From Chrysemys picta bellii (taxonomy: Eukaryota > Chordata > Testudines > Emydidae), in contig NC_088796.1 in the NCBI RefSeq assembly GCF_011386835.1, positions 32,257,011-32,321,010 on the forward strand: DNA of 64,000 bases, read 5' to 3'. The stretch's first letter is position 1, and every line of letters starts with the position of its first letter. The position numbers and the translations under genes are program-made. This document shows positions 25,859-36,103 of the stretch, piece by piece. The notes beneath the pieces were generated by a model that worked only from the letters and a program-made list of their open reading frames with translations, was not told the origin of the DNA and ran no database searches.

Positions 25859-26077
25859 CAGTGTGATTTGTAGACACTGTTACATGTTGCACTCTAATTG
25901 TACTGTGTAGACCCTGATGGCTCACTCTTAAACGGTACCTAATTCACATTGACATAGTCTCATTTCAAACAGCTCTATGTTAATGCAAACTAGGTACCTT
26001 TTAGAGTGCACCAATGGAGTTTCCAAGGGGGCAGTTAGAGTGTAGCATGTTAGTACACTTTACAAATCATACCCCTC
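25859..26077. mobile_element. Fold-back element (~219 bp)
   Basis: The two arms of about 105 bp pair around the centre near 25,966. Matching blocks are 'tgatttgta', 'acatg.t.cactcta', 'cactcttaaacggtacct' against the complement of 'aggtaccttttagagtg', and 'cattgacatag' against 'ctatgttaatg'. It interrupts a more diffuse 'gaaaatttc' repeat whose pieces flank it (about 25.63-25.73 and 26.16-26.43 kb). It is non-autonomous and the family is not identified. Confidence 0.6.
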
Positions 26078-26636
26078 TGATGTAGAGGCCATGGAGACAA
26101 ATCCTTAATGTATTATTGGTTACAGAGCAAATCTGAATAATAGAGTACACAGTTGTGGTCAGGAATTTTTCAATGCAACATTTTTTTCTTTGGAAGATCA
26201 CAATTTGTTGAAATTGAAACTTTATGTGTCTTTGACAAAATTTTCATTGGGAAAGGTTTCTGAAGTCCAGGATAGAATTTCTGGTCAAAATCAGAGAGCA
26301 AGAGAGGAGAAAGAGAGAGATTCACCACTGAAAAAGTTTTGGTTTGCTTTTTTCAATGTGGAATGAAAACAAATTTATAAATCATGAATTTTTTCATGAA
26401 AGGGAGATCTTGTGTTCCGGCTAGCCCTAGTTGTAAGATGGTGTGATATGATGGACCTCAGCAGTACCTATTGTCAGGAATCGGGGGCTACAGCAGAGCC
26501 CATCTCCAGGTAATCTAACAAGCACAGATGGCCTGTAGTAAGCTGTCTGTCTTATTAGGTATGCTGCCCAATTGGTTGGAAAAAGCAGTAAACTAGCTCT
26601 TAAGCCCAACAGCAGTAGGAGCAGCTTCAGTCCAGT

Positions 26637-26863
26637 CAGGGCCGACTCCAGGCACCAGTTTACCAAGCAGGTGCTTGGGGTGGCCACTTCGGAGAGGGGC
26701 GGCACGTCCAGCTGTTCGGCGGCAATTCGGCGGATGGTCCCTCACTCCCGCTCGGAGCGAAGGACCTCCCGCTGAATTGCCGCTGCAGATCGCGATTGCG
26801 GCTTTTTTTGTTTGTTTGTTTGTTTGGCTGCTTGGGGTGGCCACAACCCTGGAGCCGGCCCTG
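26637..26863. mobile_element. Non-autonomous hAT element with perfect 8 bp TSD
   Basis: Terminal inverted repeats are CAGGGCCGACTCCAG (left) and the complement of CTGGAGCCGGCCCTG (right). The eight bases AGTCCAGT stand directly on both sides (26,629-26,636 and 26,864-26,871). An 8 bp duplication with CAG..CTG ends is the hallmark of hAT transposition. The body is CpG-rich ('ttcggcggcaattcggcgg', 'tcgcgattgcgg'), ends in a (TTTG)n run, and has no coding capacity. The high CpG content and perfect duplication argue for a recent insertion. Confidence 0.92.
26800..26826. repeat. (TTTG)n microsatellite inside the hAT MITE
   Basis: A 'ttttttt' run followed by tttg units, positioned near the right end of the element. 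Confidence 0.9.
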
Positions 26864-26984
26864 AGTCCAGTGGCTCAAAGCATTTACCTATAGCTGTAAT
26901 AGCTCCTATGCCTGCTTGTTCCAGCTCTGTCCTGCCTTGGCCCCAGCCTTGTCCTTGCCTGCCACATTCCAGACAAGCCGGTTC

Positions 26985-27150
26985 TCATCCTAAGTTTTGA
27001 TTCCTGACGTTAGCTCTGACCCTGGTCTCTGGCATCTGACTTTGCTTCTGACCCTGAGATCTGAGTCCTGATTCTGGCTGTGACCTTTGGCTCTGGTACC
27101 TGATCTCTGACTCCAGCTCTGACCCTGGACTTTAACTCCTGAGTCCTGCA
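26985..27150. repeat. Degenerate pyrimidine-rich tandem
   Basis: Imperfect units built from 'ctctgacc', 'ctctggca' and 'tctgactt' recur about every 12-20 bases for some 150 bp. The single long minus-strand open frame here (26,990-27,355) is a by-product of the repeat (Ser/Gln/Gly/Arg-rich with no domain). The stretch may be part of an old LTR-type element, since similar 'ctgactctgactcc' wording recurs near 31,200. Confidence 0.5.
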
Positions 27151-27426
27151 CAAACCACAAGGCTTGACTCCTGCTCCAACCCCTAGCACAACTGCTCACC
27201 TCCCTAACATTGACACTTGTTACTGATTGACCATACAGATTCTCAAAGTTTGAGCTACATTTTTTTTTAAATCCCTTCTTAGCATATCCTGTCACGGAAG
27301 TCAGCTGTTTATACCTTGATTCTGACCTCATTGAACCAGAGTTACTTTGATCCAAACTGTGCTGAGATCAGACTCTAGCCCCAAGCCCCAGTATTAGTAA
27401 AGTAACTGGATGTAAACTTAGACTTA

Positions 27427-27862
27427 AATGAATTAATTCTTTGGCAGGGTTACTGGTCTAGTGGATAGGGGGGAAGCTATAGATATGATATATCTAGATT
27501 TTTAATAAGCCTTTTGATACAGTCCCACAGGAAGTTCTCACAAGAAAACTAGGGAAATGTAGTCTAGATTAAATTACCATGGTGGGTGCATAATTGGTTG
27601 GAAGACCATAAGAGTAGTTATCAATGGTCCATTGTCAAACTGGGTGGACATATCTAGTGGAATTCCACAGGGGTCAGTCCTGGGCCCAGTGCTAGTCAAT
27701 ATTTTAATTAATTACGTGGATAATGCAGTGAAGTGTGTGCTTATAAAATTTGTAGATGACACCAAGCTGAGAAGGCTTGTTACCTAGTACTGCCTCAGCA
27801 CAGGGGGTGTGGACTAGATTATCTCTTGAGGTCCCTTCCATTCCTATATTTCTATGATCATG
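27427..27862 (+). pseudogene. CR1 LINE fragment: RT core joined to 3' end by deletion
   Basis: Reading forward, fragments of a CR1 reverse transcriptase can be followed: an 'F..AFDTV'-like region near 27,500-27,520, a 'GIPQGSVLGP'-like block around 27,660-27,690, and 'KFVDDTKL' at about 27,747-27,770, which is the catalytic F/YxDD box with V for A. The frame is broken in several places. Right after the box the sequence jumps to a CR1 3' end ('gactagattatctcttgagg', 'ctatatttctatgatca'), so the whole C-terminal part of ORF2 is missing. The element is inactive. Confidence 0.85.
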
Positions 27863-27986
27863 CACTAAGTCTTATGTAAAATTTGGGATGGGATTCTTTG
27901 GGGATTGCCCAGAGGCAGACTTAGGTTTCATTAGGCAATGTTTAGAATGTGGTGCATAGAGTCCATAGGTAATTTCTAAATTGTGT

Positions 27987-28200
27987 CAAGTATCAGAGGG
28001 GTAGCCGTGTTAGTCTGGATCTGTAAAAGCAGCAAAGAGTCCTGTGGCACCTTATAGACTAACAAACGTATTGGAGCATGAGCTTTTGTGGGTGAATACC
28101 CACTTCGTCAGATGCATCCGACGAAGTGGGTATTCACCCACGAAAGCTCATGCTCCAATACGTCTGTTCGTCTATAAGGTGCCACAGGACTCTTTGCTGC
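27987..28200. mobile_element. Turtle-type repeat arranged as a hairpin, with 13 bp flanking direct repeats
   Basis: One unit runs from 'gtatcagaggggtagccgtg' (27,990) to about 28,119. The sequence then turns back: 28,120-28,202 is the near-perfect reverse complement of 28,027-28,109 (83 bp arms, loop of about 10 bp 'agatgcatcc'). TTCTAAATTGTGT stands on both sides (27,974-27,986 and 28,201-28,213). A duplication this long fits target-primed retroposition better than cut-and-paste transposition. No coding capacity. Confidence 0.85.
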
Positions 28201-28213
28201 TTCTAAATTGTGT

Positions 28214-30385
28214 TGCCTTGGTAATAGCACTTGGTAATGGAGGGGGAGGGTTTGACATTTAGTGTATGGGAAGATCTTTTCTTTAGAGGGTTGTGGTTTA
28301 TTTGGCTAAGGGTGGATTTTATCACTAGGGAAATCTGCCTCCTAAATTTCTCTTTCAGTGTGAGAAATAGTCACAGCAGGCAAGTCATATTGTGGGTGAT
28401 GCTGGTGGGAAAGGTCCAGGCACTCAGAGTGCCATGGTGCCTTATGTAGTCACACTCTTGACATTTGGCCCATAGGTAGGTTCCCTCTGGAAGTTCACTA
28501 CTGTGGTCCAGTGGTGAGGCAGCTCTGATTTGGCATGGATGGAAGGGTATGATATGGGGAGCCAGGGAAAGGGTCAAGATAACCAGTAATTGGATCTGTA
28601 GGCATTGGTCAGGTGGGCAGCCAGTTTACTTGGAGGTGCACAGCTGAACCTTGGCGATGAGCAGAATCTGAGTTTGCATGGCAAGAGGGGCCTACTCTGG
28701 GACCAACTTATGACCTTTGAACACTCTTTGTCAGCCAGGAAGCAACCACCTCAAATAACTATTGTACACTTGGGTAAATCTGATTTGGAATTTTTAAGGG
28801 GGTTGACTTAATCATCACGGCACAGATGTAGGGCAGAGCCAGAAGCTTTTTCCAGGGATGACTGTAAGCTGGAGTGAAATGGTGCAACGAAGCACGTGAC
28901 AGGGGGGATGCCAGGCCTCAATGAGTTGACTAGGCCAGAAGACCATGAAGCATCAGGAATGGGAAGAATCAGTAATTAACCACCAAAAATATCCTATTTA
29001 GTAACTAGGTTACTGAGGGGACAATAGGGTAAACTTGTGTGTGTATGAGCAATGCACTATAGTTATAATAGTAACCTATTTTCTCCACTTCAATTTAAAC
29101 TCTCAAAGCTAATAATTCCCAGAAGTCTCCCCACTAGGCCTCAATACATGTTGTATGTAATTAAATATATGCACCTCAGATTTTGCAAATACCCATTTGC
29201 TATGGAACAGCGTAGAGTTAAAAAATATGGAAATTTGTTTCTTGTGTTTTGGTTTCCCCCCCTCCATTTAAGTGAAATGCAGCTGCTATTTTTAATAGAG
29301 TTTGTGAGTTAATAAAAGTTTGATGAGGATATTCAATGTAAAGTTAATCTAAGAAAATAAGGATGTGACTTCATATTTTTGTCATTATCTTTTAAAATTC
29401 ATAACATTTACATTGCCAGGTAAATAAAGTCCTGGCATTTTGCATTTCATACAAACTCTCGCATACTTGATGAGGATGGGAGTCCCACTTTATTTATTTG
29501 AGCTATAAAATTTAGATCTGTGTTTGGATCCAGACTTTCTCAACATGTGGGGAAATTTGAATTAAGAGCTCTAGTTCACATCGATCCCTTTCATGTTATT
29601 TCCCAGCAGCGGCGATTACTATTGAGGCATAGTGGGGAGAGTTCTGGAAGTTATTGGTTTTGAGAGTTTAAGTCGAACTGGAGAAAAAAAAGTTACCATT
29701 ATAATGGTAGTGCATTGTTCACACACACACACACCACCACCCACCCACCCACACACCATATATTATGCTCCCTTTGTTATATTTAGTTAGACTTCTTTAG
29801 AGGGTCACTGTTCAAATGTTAAACCCTACATTTTACTTATCATAAAAGTTTTTTATTTTATTTTTGGTTTGAACTATAGTAGCTCTTCTCTCCCATCACA
29901 ACTAACCAACACAACTTTTAATTGTGAGAAATTAAAATAGACTCAGCTTAATCCAATTCAGAACAGATCCAGCTGGTGGTGTGTAGTAAGGTGGCAGATA
30001 ATGTGTGAGAATGGTTTTGCTTATGTTAAAGCTCCAGTGTTGGTGGTGCTTTTGTTTTGTTTTGACTGCTTAAAGGAATGGTTTGAAAAGGGAATATGAT
30101 TGGTTTATGGTTGAGTTCCTTTAGCAAAATATTTGAAGACAAAAATTCATAGGTAAAAATTTCCCATATTTCTTTTAAAGTTATTAATTACAACTTTTTC
30201 TTGTGGTGACAAGTGTTTATTTTTTAAAAAAGTAGAGTAAAAAGGAATAATTGTGAAAAATTTTAGGGGATCAGACGAAGATTTTTATTGTTATAAAATT
30301 GGTTTCACTGAAAAAAAAAATCTGTTCAGATTACCTGGGGACAGCTGAAGTTTTTCTAAAGTTATTTCAGACTCTATTTCTGTTG
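28214..30385. other. Unassigned DNA
   Basis: No coding domain recognised. A CA/CCA-rich simple repeat lies at 29,719-29,757. Up to about 28.95 kb the sequence is purine-rich and of higher GC than its flanks but matches nothing I can name. Confidence 0.45.
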
Positions 30386-30387
30386 TT

Positions 30388-30655
30388 CATAGAATATCAG
30401 GGTTGGAAGGGACCTCAGGAGGTCATCTAGTCCAACCCCCTGCTCAAAGCAGGACCAATTCCCAACTAAATCATCCCAGCCAGGGCTTTGTCAAGCCGGG
30501 CCTTAAAAATCTCTAAGGAAGGAGATTCTACCACCTCTCTAGGTAACACATTTCAGTGCTTCACCACCCTCCTAGTGAAATAGTGTTTCCTAATATTCAA
30601 CCTAGACCTCCCCCACTGCAACTTGAGACCATTGCTCCTTGTTCTGTCATCTTTT
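30388..30655 (-). mobile_element. CR1 LINE 3' end (~265 bp)
   Basis: 'atagaatatcagggttggaa' then 'ggtcatctagtccaacccc' is a classical CR1 3' end on the minus strand. It continues through 'accctcctagtgaaatag', 'tttcctaatattcaacctag' and 'ccttgttctgtcat', which encode the end of ORF2 on the minus strand. This copy keeps the normal block order and so serves as an internal reference for the rearranged CR1 at 34.8 kb. It is 5' truncated at about 30,655. Confidence 0.92.
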
Positions 30656-33600
30656 CACCACACACAATATTTGAATTTAATGGAGTTCCACAGTCAGAGC
30701 CAGAAAGAGAGAATGCCATGGAATGTGATTCTCGCCCTCCACTTCCTCCCCCCAATCCAAAGATTCATGGCCTTCATTACCATAGTATTTTACTGTTTGA
30801 TATTTTCATTACATGCAAGGAAACGTGTGAATAACAGAATCCACAGAAAGCAATGTATTGTCACAAAAAGGTGCAGAACACAATTACCATACTATTTCTT
30901 TACATAACTTATTGTTAGGATCCACAGGTCTAGAAACTGTGTCTGCTAGTCCCTAAGCAACTACTACATTTACACCTCCCCCGATAACTCTGGAAAAGCA
31001 CTTATTGACTGAGTATGAGCCTTGTGGGCCCAAGCACCACAGGAGGTGCTGCCCACAGAAGGCCTGATTGGCAGTACTCCCAGGGTTCCTGATTAGTTAA
31101 TGTGCACTACTTAAGCCTGGAGGGGATACCAGGAAGTTATCTGGGCAACTTGGCGGATTCCTAGCTGGCTGCTATGACAGATCTTACTCCTGTCCTCATC
31201 TATTCTGCTGACTCTGACTCCATGCATCAGGCCTGGCAGCCCATATATTGGCTGTTACATTTGCTGGGTCTCTGATCTGGTGGCTGTGGCTTTTTAATTT
31301 ATTTATTTATTTATTTATTTAGCCATAATGTGTCAGAACTTACTGAGACACTCTTGAGAAGCAGGAATGTTATGACATTACTGATCAAAAGAGATTGGTT
31401 GGCAAAAAGCTAAATGTTTATGTGGATATGGCAGGCCCTAAGATTCAATCTGGATAATCACAGGTTCTGGTATCAGCCATCTGCAAGACAACTTCTACTT
31501 GTCTGGTCAATAAATTGCTGGAGTCCTGAGCTTGTGGGCTTAGGCTTCCAATTCTGCCTAGAAAACTAAAACTTCATTAGGAGCCTTCATACCTACAGCC
31601 TACAAAGTATCTGGAGACCCTCCCATTCTACCCTAAATATTCCAGGTATCCTCAAAGTTTTATACCAGGGACTAAAACAGAGGCCTCTTGAAATTTTCAA
31701 GGTAAGCAGAAAGGCAGTTTCTCACCGCCTTGAAAAGATAAAATGTTTCAGTTCATCTCATTTTTCTAGCTATTTATATTTTATTCATATCAGCACTGGT
31801 ATTCATTTGTATGACTATTCAGGGGGAAAGAGTAAATTTAGTTATATCTTTATCTGTACTATTCAAAACAGGAAGCTCAGCCTGTTGGTTATCACAGTGG
31901 ATGTCAGTTCCAGAATCTAGTGTAACTGCAGGCCAGTTGTCTACCTGAGTTGTTGAGTGGGAAATCCATCAGCATTTAAATGGCTGGAGAATTTCAATAG
32001 CTATGCATGTCTAGCGATGGAAGATAAGAAAAATATCAACCTAAGACCTAAACGTTCGTCTGATGTTAACTTCTTTTCAGATGAGTGAATGCAAATGTCT
32101 ATACTCTATTGCTTTGGATTCTTATACTACACCCATCATCATGGTATCCAAGTGCCTACGGATGAAATGCACGATAGAATAATCTGCTCCCCCATTTTCA
32201 CCAGACATTATTGATTGCATTTTAATGCTTGTTTGTATTTCCAGTTTTGCTTTGAAAACTCAGAACAAAATAAAGCTGTGTTACTTAACATCTCAAATAA
32301 CAAGCACAGATAAAATAGACCCAAATTCACATATTCCATTCATGCATTTTTCATCTTGTTCAGCAAAAATAAACAGTTTTCAAAGTCTGTAAACATTCCA
32401 ATCAAATAAATATAAACTAAAAATGATTAAATTAGCCAATAATTGAAGTATCTCAGAGGATGCAGTTTTCAAGCATGCCCAAGCAGGTAATAAGCTCATC
32501 TCTCTTTTTTTTAATTTGGTTGGTCTCTTAATTTAGTTCTGTTTTTAATGAGTGTTTAAAAATATTATCTATTATAACAGATATTTTGTACGCTCTCTTC
32601 ATTATTTGACAGTTTTGACAGACATTATTGATTTGGCCAGCAACTGTGGCTAACCAGAAGGGGACAATGTGACAGTTTTATGTAACAAAAGGCACAGTGT
32701 CATGTCAACTGAACTAAATGTTGTACAAAGTGACAGCAGGACAAAAACGCCTTTCAGACTTAATTTTCTGCTTCATTTTTTCTACCATCAATACATAAGG
32801 CAGTGCAGTGGGTGACACAAATTAGCAGGATAGAGCAAAAGGTCTATCCCTGCCTCTGTTGCTATACTTGACTTCTTTCCGCTAAGGTACCAGCAATTAT
32901 TTTAAGGTGAATGAAAAAGAAGAGCAGCTTATAGTAATCAACCTACCCCTATAGGAGAAAATATATCCCTTATCAAATGCTTTATACGTTTCTCCTAGGT
33001 GGCTTTTTGGAAAAGATGAAAGAAAAAAAAGTCCCCCATCTGCTAGGTCATGCCTACAAGACACATTCTGTCAAGTCTTAAAAGCAACAACAGCTTTGCC
33101 TGTGGGATACCTATAATTATTATGCGGAGTGGCCTTGTGCCTGCAGTAGCTCATTGTTCTGCTAACACAAGCCCGAATGAGAACAGTGGCTCCAGGCTGT
33201 GAGTTGATAAAGTGCAACTTTTCGATTTTGCTCTTCTAAGGCTCTAGCATTGTGTAGAGTCCATGAGTGACATCTTTGGCCTTCCTTTGGGCTGAGCAGA
33301 TTGAATCTGTCACGCTGAGTTAAACAATGACTCGAGGACATAACCTTAGCTGGGCCCGTCATTTTTTCCTACTAATTCAATCTACATTTAATCAATGAAA
33401 GTAATTTCTTGTTTGTTTAAGTCTCATATCCGATGGATCTTGAGGATTCTGAAGTAGTACACCTCCACCCTGACCTTCTCCCCTTTTTGAACTTGGGCTA
33501 GTATATCAAGAATGGGATCAGTGGAAATTGCACATTGCAAAGTTGTCATGCTGTTCACTGTATATCTCTCCTCTCTTGTTTATATACAGCTATCTAACAG

Positions 33601-34775
33601 ATGAAGTGAAAAAAATATTACCTAGATTTACAAGTTACATCTCACAACAGCAACAACAACAGAGTGTAAGGAATTACAATATAGTCCCTTAAGAGGACAT
33701 ACACATATGTATACTCAACATCTCCTTATATACCTTGTGTATTGGGGTACTTGCATAAGGACCTTCCTTCCTAGCTATAGGCTATCCCTGTTATTGAAAG
33801 TAGCCAGTAGTGACTTATGCAAGTTCAAGGACTTTATTGATCGGTTTAGCTGGTCTTAATCAAAATCTGTCTTCCTTTCCACTCATAGTGATTAAATAAG
33901 TCTCAGAGATCCTGACATCAAGTGTTTGACTTTTTATAGGTTCTCAACAAGTGCTGTGCTCAGCATTTTAGTACCTGACAGTTGCCAGACAGAAAGGCAA
34001 AATATATGAGAAAGTTTGAAGAAAAAAAAAAAAAGAGGCTTTATGAAATCTATGCAACTAATTCAACATATCATGTAGAAATAGGTGATGCAATTTTGTT
34101 TCTCACGGTTTTTAAGTGAACTCTTTTTTAAAATAAACAGTACCTTTTTGGGGATGTGCAGGAGCAGAGACTATGTTTGATCATAGACACCAGTTGAAGA
34201 AAAGCTATTTTTTTGTTTTTTAAATGATCCTGGACATTTTATGTTATGGGCAATGAAAATGATTCAGTATCCATCACATCATAGGACTATATTTAAGGGT
34301 CACAATATCTTATCTGGATTTTGTTCAGTTATGCTACCAGAAAAGCAATTCCTTTAAGAGGGTTTCCATATCCCAAACACATTAATTGATAACTAGAGTT
34401 ATGAATGGGGGGGGGGGGGGGGAGATATTTTTTAAGGCATAAATAGGAGTTTGGAATCCAGTTACCACTGATTTGCACCTCATTGCTTTATGCCTTCCCA
34501 AATTTCCATTAACAACTTTGCAAGTAAGGTTACAACTGAACTCTGCCTAAAGTAACTGGGAGTTGTGCAGCCCCCAGTGGTTTTTGATTTCAAGGATTTT
34601 ATCTTCTTCCCCTGTTTATTTTTGTATAAATTCACACAGTTATTTTTATCATTGATGAGCCTGGCTGCAAGACAGAACCAATTATCCAGAAGAAAGCTGA
34701 ATCCCAAGTAGTGCAGCAAGTTTGTTTCCACATTCATGTCAATGGAGGCAAGCAAATGAGTATCACATTCTTACT
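30656..34775. other. Unassigned DNA, possible LTR scrap near 31.0-31.26 kb
   Basis: At 31,016-31,260 a GC-richer block ('cttaagcctggaggggatac', 'tctgctgactctgactcc') has the look of a worn LTR, but no ends or duplications are found. A (TTTA)n run lies at 31,295-31,322 and a 16-base G run at 34,407-34,422. No coding domain is seen elsewhere. Confidence 0.4.
34407..34422. repeat. G16 homopolymer
   Basis: Sixteen consecutive G on the plus strand. Length calls of such runs are error-prone. Confidence 0.95.
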
Positions 34776-34977
34776 ATTATAGATTCATAGATTCTAGGAC
34801 TGGAAGGGACCTCAAGAGGTCATCGAGTCCAGTTCCCTGCCCTCATGGCAGGACCAAATACTGTCTAGAACATCCCTGATAGACATTTATCTAACCTACT
34901 CTTAAATATCTCCAGAGATGGAGATTCCACAACCTCCTTAGGCAATTTATTCCAGTGTTTAACCACCCTGACAGTTA

Positions 34978-35044
34978 GAACAAGAAGCAATGGGCTTAAA
35001 CTGCAGCAAGGGAGGTTTAGGTTGGACATTAGGAAAAAGTTCCT
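34978..35044. other. 66 bp microinversion inside the CR1
   Basis: Within the minus-strand CR1, the stretch from 'gaacaagaagcaatgggctt' to 'gacattaggaaaaagttc' is in the wrong orientation relative to both flanks. Its reverse complement matches the normally oriented block of the CR1 at 30,585-30,645 ('tttcctaatattcaacctag' to 'attgctccttgttct'). The flanks 'accaccctgacagtta' and 'tatccttagagactaagg' are in the usual orientation. The inversion keeps the minus-strand frame open and replaces about 22 residues of ORF2 with an unrelated string. Confidence 0.88.
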
Positions 35045-35260
35045 ATCCTTAGAGACTAAGGTGAACAAGTTTTCTCCCTCCTCCTTATGACACCCGAAAA
35101 CTGCTATCATGTCCCCTCTCAGTCTTCTCTTTTCCAAACTAAACAAACCCAATTCTTTCAGCCTTCCTTCATAGGTTATGTTCTCAAGACCTTTAATCAT
35201 TCTTGTTGCTCTTCTCTGGACCCTCTCCAATTTCTCCACATCTTTCTTGAAATGCGGTGC

Positions 35261-36103
35261 CTAGAACTGGACACAATACTCCAGCTGAGGCCTAACCAGC
35301 GCAGAGTAGAGCGGAAGAATGACTTCTCGTGTCTTGCTCACAACACACCTGTTAATACATCCCAGAATCATGTTTGCTTTTTTTGCAACAGCATCACACT
35401 GTTGACTCATATTTAGCTTGTGGTCCACTATAACTCCTAGATCCCTTTCTGCCGTACTCCTTCCTAGACAGTCTCTTCCCATTCTGTATGTGTGAAACTG
35501 ATTTTTCCTTCCTAAGTGGAGCACTTTGCATTTGTCTTTGTTAAACTTCATCCTGTTTACCTCAGACCATTTCTCCAATTTGTCCAGATCATTTTGAATT
35601 ATGACCCTGTCCTCCAAAGCAGTTGCAATCCCTCCCAGTTTGGTATCATCTGCAAACTTAATAAACGTACTTTCTATGCCAATATCTAAGTCGTTAATGA
35701 AGATATTGAACAGAGCCAGTCCCAAAACAGACCCCTGCGGAACCCCACTTGTTATGCCTTTCCAGCAGGATTGGGAACCATTAATAACAACTCTCTGAGT
35801 ACGGTTATCCAGCCAGTTATGCACCCACCTTATAGTAGCCCCATCTAAGTTGTATTTGCCTAGTTTGTCCATAAGAATATCATGCGAGACCGTATCAAAT
35901 GCCTTACTAAAGTCTAGGTATACTACATCCACAGCTTCTCCCTTATCCACAAGACTCGTTATCCTATCAAAGAAAGCTATCAGATTGGTTTGACACGATT
36001 TGTTCTTTACAAATCCATGCTGGCTATTCCCTATCACCTTACAACCTTCCAAGTGTTTGCAGATGATTTCCTTAATTACTTGCTCCATTATCTTCCCTGG
36101 CAC
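35261..36103 (-). pseudogene. CR1 reverse transcriptase core, 280 codons open
   Basis: This is the longest open frame of the window. Signature blocks are 'LDFSKAFDTVSHDIL' at residues 63-77 (first catalytic Asp at 64), 'GVPQGSVLG' at 120-128, and 'FADDTKLGG' at 150-158 (catalytic Asp pair at 152-153, the FADD form of YxDD). 'RMKFNKDKCKVLHLG' and the thumb-like 'AERDLGVIVDHKLNMS' follow. It ends at a TAG after 'LEYCVQF', and the same frame continues beyond as the C-terminal piece. The first Met is only a convenient one, because the true frame entered from upstream before a one-base insertion. All RT catalytic residues are present. Confidence 0.93.

Noticed and set aside
26990..27355. 121-codon minus-strand frame, Ser/Gln/Arg-rich
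   Set aside because: It is produced by the degenerate CTCTGACC-type tandem on the opposite strand, with no domain.
30556..30907. Two overlapping plus-strand frames of 92 and 94 codons
   Set aside because: They begin antisense within a CR1 3' end and run into unassigned sequence without any domain.
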